From: Caenorhabditis remanei
Lineage: Eukaryota; Nematoda; Chromadorea; Rhabditida; Rhabditidae
Direction: 5' to 3'
Assembly: GCF_010183535.1 (NCBI RefSeq)
Contig: NC_071332.1
Location: 15,314,001 to 15,378,000 of the forward strand
Length of the DNA stretch: 64,000 bases
The translations under genes were made by a program, and so were the position numbers. The notes under the pieces are model-generated. The model was given only the letters and a program-made list of their open reading frames with translations. It was not told where the DNA came from and made no database searches. Positions 46,127 through 56,287 of this stretch are shown here, one piece after another; the first letter of the stretch is position 1, and the number at the start of each line of letters is the position of its first letter.

Positions 46127-47803
46127 ATGACAGAAAAATATTCTCGATATTTTCCTGATTTCAACAATGAAACTGGCCGTTTTCTATGGGATCTTAACAC
46201 ATTTATCAATTCAATTTTTGTCACTTTTCCAAATATGGAACTCTTTGTCGCATCATTGGGAATCGTTACTAATATCTTTCATCTTATTGTCTTAACGAGA
46301 AAACCTATGATGACGTCATCAACAAATGTTCTACTGATCGGGATTGGGGTTCATGATTTGAGTGTGATGTTATCAGTATTAGCTCCTATGGTCGACAGAG
46401 CAGATATAAATGGATGGTAAAGCTTCCAGTATCATCTTGAGCATAAGCGTACCAATTTTTAGTGATCTACCCCCGTCTGAACTTCGTGTCTATATTGAAC
46501 TATTTTCTTATAGTATCACCGATCTTTCAAGAAGGTGTTCTTTATGGTTGGGTGTTTCTTTGGCACTAGTCAGGTACTTATGTTTGAAGAGTACTCGGAA
46601 ACTAAGGTTCGAACTATATATTCAGAATATTTACTTCAAAAGGATTAATCCAAAATAAAATTTCAGGCCCGCAAAGTTAGGTCTAATCCGATTTGGTTGG
46701 TACATTATTATTATCTTAACTCTTATCAGTTTTTTATTCACAGTTCCCTTCCATTTCCGTCTTACCGTGGTAGACTTCGCAGATTGGCATCCAAAACCAG
46801 AGTAAGTTTTCAAAAAAAAAGTTTGGGCCGAACCGGGGATTGAACCCGGGACCTCTCGCACCCAAAGCGAGAATCATACCACTAGACCATTCGGCCACGA
46901 TTTGATAGGAAGTCAAAAGGCAAACAGGAAAGCAAGACCGCAATAGAGGAATGAATGCAAACAAGTTTTTTTCTCTGTGAATTTGACAGGCGGCATGTAA
47001 AGTTCTAGCTAGCAAATATGTACTGCGAAAAAAATAAAGTTTGGCCAAGGATTTTTTAAAAAAAATTCGCGGGCTGAAACACTTTAGTGCAGAAGTGAAC
47101 TCAAGTGTTTTAGCCCGCGAAGATTTTTTTGAAAATCCTTGGCCAAACTTTATTTTTTTCACAGTATGTAGGTTTTTCAGATGTGGTTTCCCAGAAAACT
47201 TCACTGTCCGTGAATATGGTTATCTTCAACGCCCTATTTACTATGAGAACAATGAACTGGTACTAAAGTTGAATTTTCTGTTGAATGCAATATTTTCCAA
47301 AATTCTACCATGTATTCTTTTCATTTTCCTTGGATTCTTTCTGGGGAAAGAGTTGAAATATGTCAAGGAATCGAGGAAAAGTATAGTCGAAGTCAATGTA
47401 TCCAAAAAGAGACCAAGAACTACTAAGCTAGTGATTTACATGACTATAAGTTATTTGTTGGCGGAATTCCCGGCAGGAATCATAATAATTCTACAGTATG
47501 TCCTAGTAGAGACACCTGGATTTTTGTAAGTTAATTTATTTATTAGAACATATTCTATTTCGGGAATTTCAGAGTCCTTCTGAGCAGTCTGGCATTACTA
47601 TTTAATTTTCTGAATACCTTGAATGCTACTGTTCATTGCTTTATTTGTTTCACAATGTCAATTCATTATAGGAATACTGTTAAAAGGATTTTGTATTGTA
47701 GTAAGAAATCTGTTAGTATTTCAATTTATAAGTCTGGAAAAATATGAATTTATGAATTTCAGATAGTGGAGATTCGCCCGTTCAGAAGGAGTTGAAGGCT
47801 TGA
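46127..47803 (+). CDS. Serpentine receptor class W (srw), peptide-receptor-like GPCR
   Basis: Exons 46127-46416, 46463-46606, 46667-46801, 47181-47525, 47573-47700 and 47763-47803 give 360 codons plus stop. Srw marks: [20 protein letters not shown] (TM1), [15 protein letters not shown] (TM2), [18 protein letters not shown] (TM3, DRY-like position) and [14 protein letters not shown] at the end of TM7. Srw receptors resemble FMRFamide-type neuropeptide receptors. Intron 3 (46802-47180) contains a tRNA-Pro on the opposite strand and a foldback repeat. The start is the ATG that gives a typical srw N-terminus. Confidence 0.9.
46825..46896 (-). tRNA. tRNA-Pro (anticodon TGG)
   Basis: 72 bases with acceptor stem GGCCGAA/TTCGGCC, anticodon stem CTCGC/GCGAG around loop TTTGGGT, and T-arm GGGTTCAATCC. 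It lies in intron 3 of the srw gene, antisense to it. Confidence 0.95.
47021..47166. repeat. Near-perfect foldback repeat, copy 1
   Basis: TACTGCGAAAAAAATAAAGT at the left end is the complement of ACTTTATTTTTTTCACAGTA at the right, except at one base. Arms of about 60 bases contain TTTGGCCAAGGATTTT and GCGGGCT. The same element occurs at 55895-56040. It lies in intron 3 of the srw gene. Confidence 0.85.
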
Positions 47804-48181
47804 GAAAAGATAAGCAGCTTGGTTTTTGAACTCTATTTATCTGAAAGAGGTGTCCGAAAATAATAAAGTCGCAATCATTTATATTTTGTTGCAATAATTC
47901 CGTGGTGGTCGTTTATCAAGAATTACCTGCAGCCTTTCTCAAACTAAGGTACCTGTATAATAAATTATCCGAGTTTATATTATTCTTGCTTCCATTGAAT
48001 TATGTAGATAACTCTCTCCGAAAAAAAACTATAAAAATGACTCCAATTAGTTAATCACTACCTTGATCTTTTGTGAGAAACAAGGAACAAGAGAAAGAAA
48101 AAAAGAAGGAACCGTTCAAATGGCATTGAGAAACGGGAGGAACTTCCTCATCATCTTGTTGTTTTCGTCAAGAAATTTTGG

Positions 48182-48189
48182 TATAAAAG
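48182..48189 (+). promoter_or_regulatory. TATA box of the collagen gene
   Basis: TATAAAAG lies 48 bases upstream of the ATG at 48230. Confidence 0.5.
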
Positions 48190-48229
48190 GATTACCTATA
48201 GATGAAAAAAGAAGTATCCTTCTAGAAAG

Positions 48230-49152
48230 ATGGACGAGATTCAGAGAAGAAATGCCTATCGTTTTGTGGCTTATTCGGCTGTCAGCTTCTCAGTGGTCGC
48301 TGTTTTGTCGGTGAGTTTCAGAGGTGTCCCAGAAGGGTTGTACCTGCAAACTTTCAGCTCTCCATCACCCTCCCAATGATGTACAACTACGTGCACGGCA
48401 TCAAATCTCAAATCGATCATCAAATCTCCTTCTGTCGTGCCACCGCCCGTGACATCTACTCGGAAGTCAACCATATCCGCACTCATCCAAACAACTCAAC
48501 CATCCGTCGTGAGAGACGTCAAGCCGATTCATGCTCAGGTTGTTGTCTTCCTGGAGCCGCTGGTCCTTCTGGAACACCAGGAAAACCTGGACGCCCTGGA
48601 CGTCCGGGTGCCGCTGGACTACCAGGAAACCCTGGAAGACCACCTGCACAACCATGCAATCCAATCACTGCACCACCGTGCCGTCCATGCCCACAAGGAC
48701 CTGCTGGAGCCCCAGGATCACCTGGACCACAAGGAGATGCCGGAGCCCCAGGAGCCCCTGGATCAGGATTTGGAACTGGAGCTCCAGGACCAGCTGGACC
48801 AAAGGGGCCACGTGGAGCACCAGGAGCTCCAGGAAATGCGGGTGCTCCAGGACAACCAGGAACAGATGCTCATGGAGGAGGATCTTCTCAAGGTGCACCA
48901 GGAGCCCCTGGACCACAAGGACCACCAGGACCTGCAGGATCACCAGGATCCCCAGGAGGGCCAGGAACACCAGGAGCACCAGGACCAAAGGGACCATTGG
49001 GAGCACCAGGACAGCCAGGAGCCAATGGAAATCCAGGAGCACCTGGAAACCCAGGACAAGCAGGAGGATCTGGTAATAGAGGTGTATGTCCAAAGTATTG
49101 CGCGATTGACGGAGGAGTCTTCTTCGATGATGGAACTTTCAGAAGACGTTAA
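48230..49152 (+). CDS. Cuticle collagen (col family)
   Basis: Exons 48230-48310 and 48358-49152 give 291 codons plus stop. The N-terminal hydrophobic segment ([28 protein letters not shown]) is the membrane/signal region of nematode cuticle collagens. A furin-type site RRERR near residue 80 precedes the cysteine cluster CSGCC, then several Gly-X-Y blocks rich in GAPG and GPQG, with the break CRPCP between triple-helix blocks. The C-terminal domain starts after [15 protein letters not shown]. The product is secreted by the hypodermis and crosslinked in the cuticle. AATAAA follows at about 49179. Confidence 0.95.
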
Positions 49153-49260
49153 TTCTGATGTTGTTAATAATAATGACCTAATAAATTATGAGCATTCCAA
49201 TGTTTTTGTGAAATTTATTTTTAGAAAGTTGTGATGTTTTTCAAAAGGCCAAAAAGGTTT

Positions 49261-49332
49261 CTCCCCGGCCGGGAATTGAACCCGGGTCTCGCATGTGACA
49301 GACGCGGATACTCACCACTATACTACCGAGGA
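49261..49332 (-). tRNA. tRNA-Asp (anticodon GTC), copy 1
   Basis: 72 bases, acceptor stem TCCTCGG/CCGGGGA, anticodon loop CTGTCAC, T-arm GGGTTCAATTCCC. It lies between the collagen and the DUF19 gene at 49755. Confidence 0.95.
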
Positions 49333-49710
49333 CACGTGTTAAATGTTACATGTTGGCCTAGAGAAAAGTGGGTGGAATCTGGAGTGTAACAAACATTTCG
49401 AAGATTTTTGAGGAATCAGATTTTGAAATTCTGTGTTTCGACCATAAGCAAGTAATTTTTTATTTAATAAAGTTTGTTATCTTGTTAAAAACATTGTCTT
49501 AATCTCGAACTTTTTTTGGTCATTTTTCGTATTACAAGTAATGAGGCCATCCATCTCTAGACTATTTCCTTGTTTACCTGATAAACCGAAAATCAAAAAA
49601 AGGTTTCGCATTATCTTCCTTGATCTCGGAACGTCATCAATATCTAAAACCCACCTTTTTTCCATATTTCTCTTTGTTTTTTATCCATTCGGCTGACCTC
49701 GAAATGTCAG

Positions 49711-49718
49711 TATAAAAG
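49711..49718 (+). promoter_or_regulatory. TATA box
   Basis: TATAAAAG lies 44 bases upstream of the ATG at 49755. Confidence 0.5.
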
Positions 49719-49754
49719 GGGAAATGGAGAGAAGAACAGAACACAATAATCAAC

Positions 49755-50653
49755 ATGAAATCTATTATCATTCTATCATTCGTTTTGGTTTGTTCTGTTC
49801 TCGCCGCTAGTTCTGATAAGGATACCGAATCGAAGGTTGCCAGATATTTGAAGTCATGCGGAGTTATTACTTCGTTGAAGACAACAAAATGTGTCAAGGT
49901 TGGTGAGAGGCTATGCAGATCTTTTTTAATTTTTTTGAATTCAGAAGAGTGATGAAGTCGACAAAGAACTGAAAGCCTTTGCCAAGAGCAAGGATAAGGA
50001 TCTGACGAAGATCAAGGCTTCCTGCAAAGAGACTGTGGTATGTTCTACTTTTCTTCTTTTAGCTTGCAATCCACATTTTCCAGGACTGCATCAAAGAGCT
50101 GAAATGCAAACCACTTGAAGATGACCATAAGGAAACTATCGATTTCTGTGGCAGAGCTCTCTTCCAGGACGAGTTCAAAGAGTGCAGTAAGAAGCTTCAA
50201 GCGCTGAAAAAGAGTGATAAAGATGCAGCAAAATGTTTGGAAGACTTTAAATCAGAGACCAAGAAGACCACTAAAGACACGTGTACTTTCTTGAAGGGAT
50301 CCAAGGATTGTATCAAGACGCATATCAAGAAGGAGTGTGGAGACGATAAGTTGGATGGATGGCAGAAGGTTAGTTTATAGTTTTCGCGCCCCGTTAATTG
50401 ACCTATTTTTCCCTGGCGCCAAGTAGTCTCCTCGCTCCCTCACTTTTCTCTATGCCCCCACGACCACTGTTTTATCGTGTCCTCGGTAGTATAGTGGTGA
50501 GTATCCGCGTCTGTCACATGCGAGACCCGGGTTCAATTCCCGGCCGGGGAGAAATGTTTTATTTTATTTTATTAAATCTTCTTCTTTCAGTTTGCCCAAG
50601 ATTCCTTCAAAGAGAACGACTGCGAGAAGACGATCGGAGCCAAATGGAACTAA
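49755..50653 (+). CDS. Small secreted T20D4.11-like (DUF19) protein, lysine-rich
   Basis: Exons 49755-49898, 49945-50037, 50084-50368 and 50591-50653 give 194 codons plus stop; all introns are phase 0. The signal peptide is MKSIIILSFVLVCSVLAA. Conserved cysteines appear in SCGVITSLKTTKCVK, DCIKELKC, CGRALF and ECSKKL, with lysine-rich helices between. Intron 3 carries a tRNA-Asp on the same strand. The strong TATA and compact introns suggest a highly expressed gene (inference). Role unknown. Confidence 0.87.
50480..50551 (+). tRNA. tRNA-Asp (anticodon GTC), copy 2
   Basis: The sequence is identical over 72 bases to the copy at 49261. It lies in intron 3 of the DUF19 gene, same strand. Confidence 0.95.
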
Positions 50654-51115
50654 TCCACTCATTTTTATTTTTTTTCCCTCGAAACCCCTCTGCAATAAAA
50701 ACAACTTAAGTAAAATTCCGGTTGACTGGCCCCTCATTTTTCCAATTTCCCCCATGCCCTAAAGGTACCAATAAATATTTTAATGCGGTCATTAGAACAA
50801 CGAAACGAGATAGTATTGGAGTGGAAGAGACAGAGAGAGAAAAGAGAAACCGGGGGCAGAAATCAGATCATTAGTTGAATGGGATGGAGAAGAAGAAGAG
50901 GAGAAACCAAAATATTTGTGTGGCGGTTTTTCATTGAGATTTCTTCGGTTTCTTACTCATCGGATAGGGGAGATTTCTTTTGATTTCTTGTTGATGATAG
51001 AGATGAAAGCCCGAATGGCAGAACTCTTCTCAACTATTTTCTCGGTGTCTAGAAGATTTTTTCTCTGAAAAACTCAGTTTTTGATAATAAAATATCAAAA
51101 TATTTTCAGTTCCAG

Positions 51116-52096
51116 ATGCTTCGGGTAACTCTATTTTATCTCTTAATGTTCTCAATTTCCCCAGTTTTTGGGTTTCTGGAAGAATCTGAAGGAGTGATTC
51201 CCAAGGATAGAACTTGTGATCCTGAAGAAGAACGGGCTGCTCAAAGCTGTAAAAATGTGAGTTCTAGACTATCTGAATAGTGAGTTCAAACCAGTTTCAG
51301 GGTCTAACAGTTCTCTCAGCCACATTCGAGTCCATTCAAGGCCAACACGAGTCATTCACGGCGAGCGATCACATTGGTATCAATCAAAACTGCAAGACTG
51401 CACTGGTGAGATGATTGATTACTTTTTGATTTTGTGTGATGTGACCGAAAAACCTTTGGTCCTTCTAAATTCGTGACTTTTTGTTCTTTGTCATTCCAAT
51501 AAACGGCATTCCAGACATGCCTCAAAACCTACATTGGATGCTCCGACATCACTCAAGCTGATGTGGATACAATCACCGAAAAGTGCAATTACATGACATA
51601 TTTGACTGGTGGTTTTTACGCGTGCTCTCAAAAGTTGAAGGAACGAAAAGACACTTCTCCGTGTGTTATGAATTTCTTTGATGCTGATAAGGTAAGATTT
51701 CAAAAATCAAAAAGGATTTCTCCCCGGCCGGGAATTGAACCCGGGTCTCGCATGTGACAGACGCGGATACTCACCACTATACTACCGAGGACACGGTAAA
51801 TCATGTTCCTAGGTGGCATAGAGAAAAGTGAGTGTATCGGAGTTGGCGCAGGCGAGAGGAATGCGCAAATTGAAAAATATTTGTTCCCGGATCCTCATTC
51901 GCGAATGTTTGAGTTCAGATCGTTGGTGATTTGATCTATGATGTTTTTCCAGGATTCCCAAGAAAAACCAGGATGCGAATGGATCAACCACCGTGCCTGT
52001 CTGAAATGGACAATTCGTGATGCATGTGGAAGAAGTTACTGGAAACAATACAAGCCGTACTGGCATTTGAAGTCCTCTTTCATGAAATGCGAGTAA
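51116..52096 (+). CDS. Small secreted T20D4.11-like (DUF19) protein
   Basis: Exons 51116-51256, 51301-51405, 51515-51691 and 51953-52096 give 188 codons plus stop; all introns are phase 0. The signal peptide is LFYLLMFSISPVFG. Cysteine blocks: TCDPEEERAAQSCKN, NQNCKTAL, TCLKTYIGCSD, and the last exon CEWINHRACLKWTIRDACG, which fits the end of the DUF19 fold. TTTTCAG lies 7 bases before the ATG. Intron 3 holds a tRNA-Asp in antisense. Confidence 0.87.
51720..51791 (-). tRNA. tRNA-Asp (anticodon GTC), copy 3
   Basis: The 72-base sequence is identical to the copies at 49261 and 50480. It lies in intron 3 of the DUF19 gene at 51116, on the opposite strand. Confidence 0.95.
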
Positions 52097-52198
52097 ACAA
52101 TCTTCAAATTGAATAAAAAACAAATGGTTTAGCTTTTATTATTTAAGTTTTATTACATTTTTTGTCCAAATTGTTCAAATTCTCAGTTTTTTCTTCAT

Positions 52199-53188
52199 TT
52201 ATAAAGCGATAAGATTTCCATCAAACACCTCATTTATTCCTTTCAAATATTTGATTTTCTTCAGATTTTCTTCCAAAATTTTTCCGGATTCAGGTCCACA
52301 TAACTGGTTGAATCCATCCACAAGACACTTCATATTGGTGTCGAAAAGACGTTTCAGTTGTTGGGTGTTCTGAAAAAACATGCCAATAATAAAACAATGA
52401 CGGAAGAGTTTTGAGCATCTTATTTTGGAATTTCTAGCCCTACTTCAAGAAAAACAAAAAAGAGTTGCCTGCTGCTGGAATCGAACCAGCGTCGCCACGG
52501 CCACAACGTGGAGTACTAACCACTATACTAAGCAGGCCGAGAGAACCTTGCACACAATGGCACTTTTATTGGCGGGGCGGTGGCAAAGAGTGGGGGGTGA
52601 GGAATGGGGAGAATAAGTAGGCAACGACCACCGGCATCTACCAGCGGTTTCGTGGTGTAGTGGTTATCACATCTGTCTAACACACAGAAGGTCGGCGGTT
52701 CGATCCCGCCCGAAATCACGTGTTTTTTGTTGTTTTTCCTGATTTTTATTTCTCACCTTCGGCTCCAAATATGTTTTCACACATCGGTTGGTCACTTTAT
52801 TTACGTCCAATTTTCTTTTGATACAATAAGACAACGGTGTCCCAGTTATTTCAACGTCGTAGCATTGTCTGACAACTTTCAGGTTTTTGAGTCTCAATTT
52901 TTTGCAACTGATAGCACTCAAATCCTTTTCGATAGTTTCACATCCTTGCACAAAGATGAAGTTGTCCTCATCCTCTCCACGAAGCATTTCAAAAGAATTT
53001 TTCTCGTCCAGAACTGTTTGAAGGGCTTCGGAGAACTGAAAATTTAGGAATTGAGGGACTGTGGGTTTTAGATTTATTACCTCGAACAGGTGAGTGCTTA
53101 TCATGTTATCAGCCATCGAGCAGTTATGTATTGGAGCACCAAGTGCTCCAGATAAAAATAGAATCAAAAGAATCCAGAACATTTTCAT
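52199..53188 (-). CDS. Small secreted DUF19-like protein hosting two tRNAs in an intron
   Basis: Minus-strand exons 53081-53188, 52757-53035 and 52199-52369 give 185 codons plus stop; introns are phase 0. The signal peptide is MKMFWILLILFLSGALGAP. Cysteines occur in HNCSMAD, GCETIEKDLSAISCKKL, CYDVEI and MKCLVDGFNQLCG. The 48-base first intron is also open in frame, so retention would only lengthen the protein by 16 residues. Intron 2 (52370-52756) contains tRNA-His and tRNA-Val. Confidence 0.78.
52466..52537 (-). tRNA. tRNA-His (anticodon GTG), copy 1
   Basis: 72 bases, acceptor stem GCCTGCT/AGCAGGC, anticodon stem CCACG/CGTGG around loop TTGTGGC, T-arm CTGGTTCGATTCCAG. It is in intron 2 of the gene at 52199, same strand. 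Confidence 0.95.
52646..52718 (+). tRNA. tRNA-Val (anticodon AAC), copy 1
   Basis: 73 bases, acceptor stem GGTTTCG/CGAAATC, anticodon loop CTAACAC within TCTGT/ACAGA, T-arm GGCGGTTCGATCCCGCC. Divergent from the neighbouring tRNA-His. Confidence 0.95.
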
Positions 53189-53474
53189 TTTCAAACAGAA
53201 AACAAAATGGTTTTGAAAAATTTTGAAGTTGAGGTAGAAGGTGGGAGGTCACTGACACTGACAACACAAATTCGCATGACAAAGGAAGAAAAGATAACAG
53301 CTGTTATTGTTTTCCGGGAGAAAACACATTGAAAAGAAAGATTAAGGGATTTGCGAACAGCTGTACCTGAAAAAAGAAGGAAGATAACAGATAACAGAAG
53401 TAGGAAAAAATCGGACGAGCGGATTTTCTGCCATTTCTTTCCTCTTCACCCCATTCTTTCTTGTCCCATTAACC

Positions 53475-54155
53475 ATGAGTCCCATCATTTTTCTCATAAT
53501 TCTCATACCCATTATTTCTTCTGAGAACTTGCCGTTCGGGTGCTCAACCCAAGATCTTCAGTTAACTGTGACATGCCGTCCGAAACTCGCAAAACTTACC
53601 GATGAAATGAAAAAGAATCCATTGAACTCTGGATTCCCCACTGTCGAAACACTCCAGAAAATGTCAGGATACTGTAAAGAGGCAATGGATTGTGTCAGCG
53701 GGGCCCAGTGTGAAGCAATCAAGGAAAAGATGAACAAGTTTTCGAAAATGTGTCAGACTATTGATTTCATGAAGGGACCATACGCACAGTGTGCTGCGAA
53801 GGTTAGATTAAAATCAATCTGAAATCTTTTCAAATTCGAAATTTTCAGCTGAAGGCGAGCAAGGACAAAACTGAATGTATTCAATGGTATTTCAGTGATA
53901 AGTCAAGAGTATTTAGTCAACCGATTTTATCAGTTTTAAAAAATTATCTGCCTTTCAGATGTCAACAGAACAGAAATGTGCACAATTCAAGGCCAAGAAG
54001 CAATGTATCGAGAAAGATTTTGGAAAGTCTTGTGGAGATTCTACTCTGAAAAGTTTTCGTGAGGTATTATGGAAAATATCGGATCTTGAGTCTAAAACGT
54101 TCATTTTCAGAACCAGGACTACGTCTCCAAGTTTGTAGGATGTCCAGTGCATTAA
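53475..54155 (+). CDS. Small secreted T20D4.11-like (DUF19) protein
   Basis: Exons 53475-53801, 53849-53908, 53959-54063 and 54111-54155 give 178 codons plus stop; all introns are phase 0. The signal peptide is MSPIIFLIILIPIISSE. Conserved features: CSTQDLQLTVTCRPKL, YCKEAMDCVSGAQCEAI, MKGPYAQCAAK (shared in form with KSPYANCLRK of the gene at 58095), CIQWYF and KSCGDSTLKSF. Role unknown. Confidence 0.87.
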
Positions 54156-54403
54156 ATAATTTTCAACTCTTCGTTCTTTTTTACTATTATATTCTTTTCA
54201 CAAGTTTAGTCGCGACTTTTCACGACTCCTGAAGTCGTAATAAACAATAAACAATTATAAATTAACAATAAATAAACAGTTCACTTCATTTTTGTCATTT
54301 CTGGTGAAGACCTTCCAGGTGACGATCGATTTTCTAGTGTTTCCTCAATCTGGAATAAACCTACCTTCTGAAATCAAAATATAGAAAAAAGTGGAAAAGG
54401 AGT

Positions 54404-54475
54404 TGCCTGCTGCTGGAATCGAACCAGCGTCGCCACGGCCACAACGTGGAGTACTAACCACTATACTAAGCAGGC
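54404..54475 (-). tRNA. tRNA-His (anticodon GTG), copy 2
   Basis: Identical over 72 bases to the copy at 52466; intergenic here. Confidence 0.95.
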
Positions 54476-54582
54476 CGAGAGAACTTCGCACACAATGGCA
54501 CTTTTATTGGCGGTGTAATGAAAGGTAGAGGGAGAGGGGAATGGGGAGAATAAATAGGCAGCGACCACCGTCCTCTACCAGC

Positions 54583-54655
54583 GGTTTCGTGGTGTAGTGG
54601 TTATCACATCTGTCTAACACACAGAAGGTCGGCGGTTCGATCCCGCCCGAAATCA
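54583..54655 (+). tRNA. tRNA-Val (anticodon AAC), copy 2
   Basis: Identical over 73 bases to the copy at 52646, with the same divergent orientation to tRNA-His. Confidence 0.95.
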
Positions 54656-55020
54656 CCTGTTTTTTGGATATTTTTATGATTTTTCCCCCAATCTTTTCCA
54701 AATATCTCTTCACTCGAATATTAGAATTCGTTAATGATTGCTTTGATACTGGAACACAATGGATATCCAGCATTTGAGTATGTTTGAGTACCCCTCGTTT
54801 TTCATTTTTTAATTCCCAACTATTTTCGAAACGAGTTTCTTTCTTCCTCTATTCCCTGAAAATGTCTTTGTTTAGAAACCAAATGTTTCATTGTCTTTGT
54901 TACACCAAGAAAAAAAACATTAATTTAGTGTACGGGTGGTCAATAAATTGGGTCCAAATGTTGCCGCATCTGGGGTTGAATCGGAATTCAAAGTGTGTTG
55001 TTATTTATTAGATTGTAATA

Positions 55021-55040
55021 CAACAACAACAACAACAACA
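55021..55040 (+). repeat. CAA microsatellite
   Basis: A run of about seven CAA units, followed by an imperfect CAGCAACAAG. Confidence 0.8.
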
Positions 55041-55894
55041 GTCACAGCAACAAGAGAGTTGTTTGGATTACGGTAGAAATGGGGATAAGATAGGCTTACT
55101 TGAAAATGTAAATAGATTTTCAGACACTTTTAAATGACAGCTCGGTAATTGGTAATGCAGAAATTTTACATCATCGAATTTTACCAGTATTCGATTTCCC
55201 CAGATGATACATACTTCCTCAAAACCGCCGGAACTTATTCTTCCCAGAACCCCTTTTACCTATCACTCTTCCCTTCCTATTCTCCAGAATTTTGCTAGTT
55301 TACGTCGTTTCTCTCTCTCTCTTTTTCGAGAAAATAAAATTGATCCCAGGAGCTTTGTTTGTTTCAAAAAAGAGTGGTCAATTGCCGTGTCTCAAATGCT
55401 TTCGCGTACATCAAAGAGCCCATAAAAACCAGTACGTGAGGCGAAGAAACGAGATTCTTCTTTCCGAATCCTTGACATATTGCACAACACTAAGAATCAA
55501 CAGAAACATTGAAGAAGCATAGAATCAATCCCAGTGGGATACGGAGTTCAGAGAAGAAACAGAATTGGGTTTCGGTAGGAAAGGAAAAGACGAGAGGCAA
55601 GCGGAGAAGTATGTGAGCGAGTTTAGACCGAATGATCAGAGAATCAGGAACCGGACAAGTTTGGGTTACGGTAGGAAACGATAAGAACGGAGGAGCAGTC
55701 AGGCCAGGAAGAAATCTGATGTAATAGGTCGGTGTAATGCATAGGTAATGATGTGATAGGTATCTTCTACCGAGTTTAATGCGATCAAAAATTACAGTAT
55801 CCTATATTTTTCTCAAATTTGTGAACGTAAGGGGACTATTATCGAAATTTAGTTGTAACTCTCCAGTTAGTGTTTTTTCGTTGATAACTGCAGC

Positions 55895-56040
55895 TACTGT
55901 GAAAAAAATAAAGTTTGGCCAAGGATTTTCAAAAAAAATTTTCGCGCCCAAAACACTTTAGTTCACAAATGCACTAAAGTGTTTTGGGCGCGAAAATTTT
56001 TTTTGAAAATCCTTGGCCAAACTTTATTTTTTTCACAGTA
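55895..56040. repeat. Near-perfect foldback repeat, copy 2
   Basis: TACTGTGAAAAAAATAAAGT and its exact complement form the ends; AAACACTTTAGT and GCACTAAAGTGTTT lie near the centre. Same family as 47021-47166. Confidence 0.85.
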
Positions 56041-56072
56041 CAATGCTTTGGCTGGCAGGATACTGTACCATT

Positions 56073-56287
56073 GTATACACGGTGATTTTTTCGGTACCAC
56101 CTCCTTTCATTCTAACGAGTTTTTCTCGAAAATGGCTGAAAATTTTCGGAAAATTCTTTTTAACTGCTATAGATCCTCCAGTTACCTCGGATAATTATAA
56201 AAAAGTTTGGGTAAATTTTAAGCAATTTTCGAGAAAAACTCGCTAGAATGAAAGGAGGTGGTACCGAAAAAATCACCGTGTGTATAA
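56073..56287. repeat. Foldback repeat with 60-base arms
   Basis: The left arm GTATACACGGTGATTTTTTCGG...GAGTTTTTCTCGAAAAT pairs with the right arm ATTTTCGAGAAAAACTC...CACCGTGTGTATA... The arms match almost perfectly over about 60 bases around an 85-base centre. It stands just 32 bases from the previous palindrome. Confidence 0.85.

Noticed and set aside
48437..49234. Two further long frames overlapping the collagen
   Set aside because: They are out-of-frame readings of the Gly-X-Y repeats, which are naturally free of stops.
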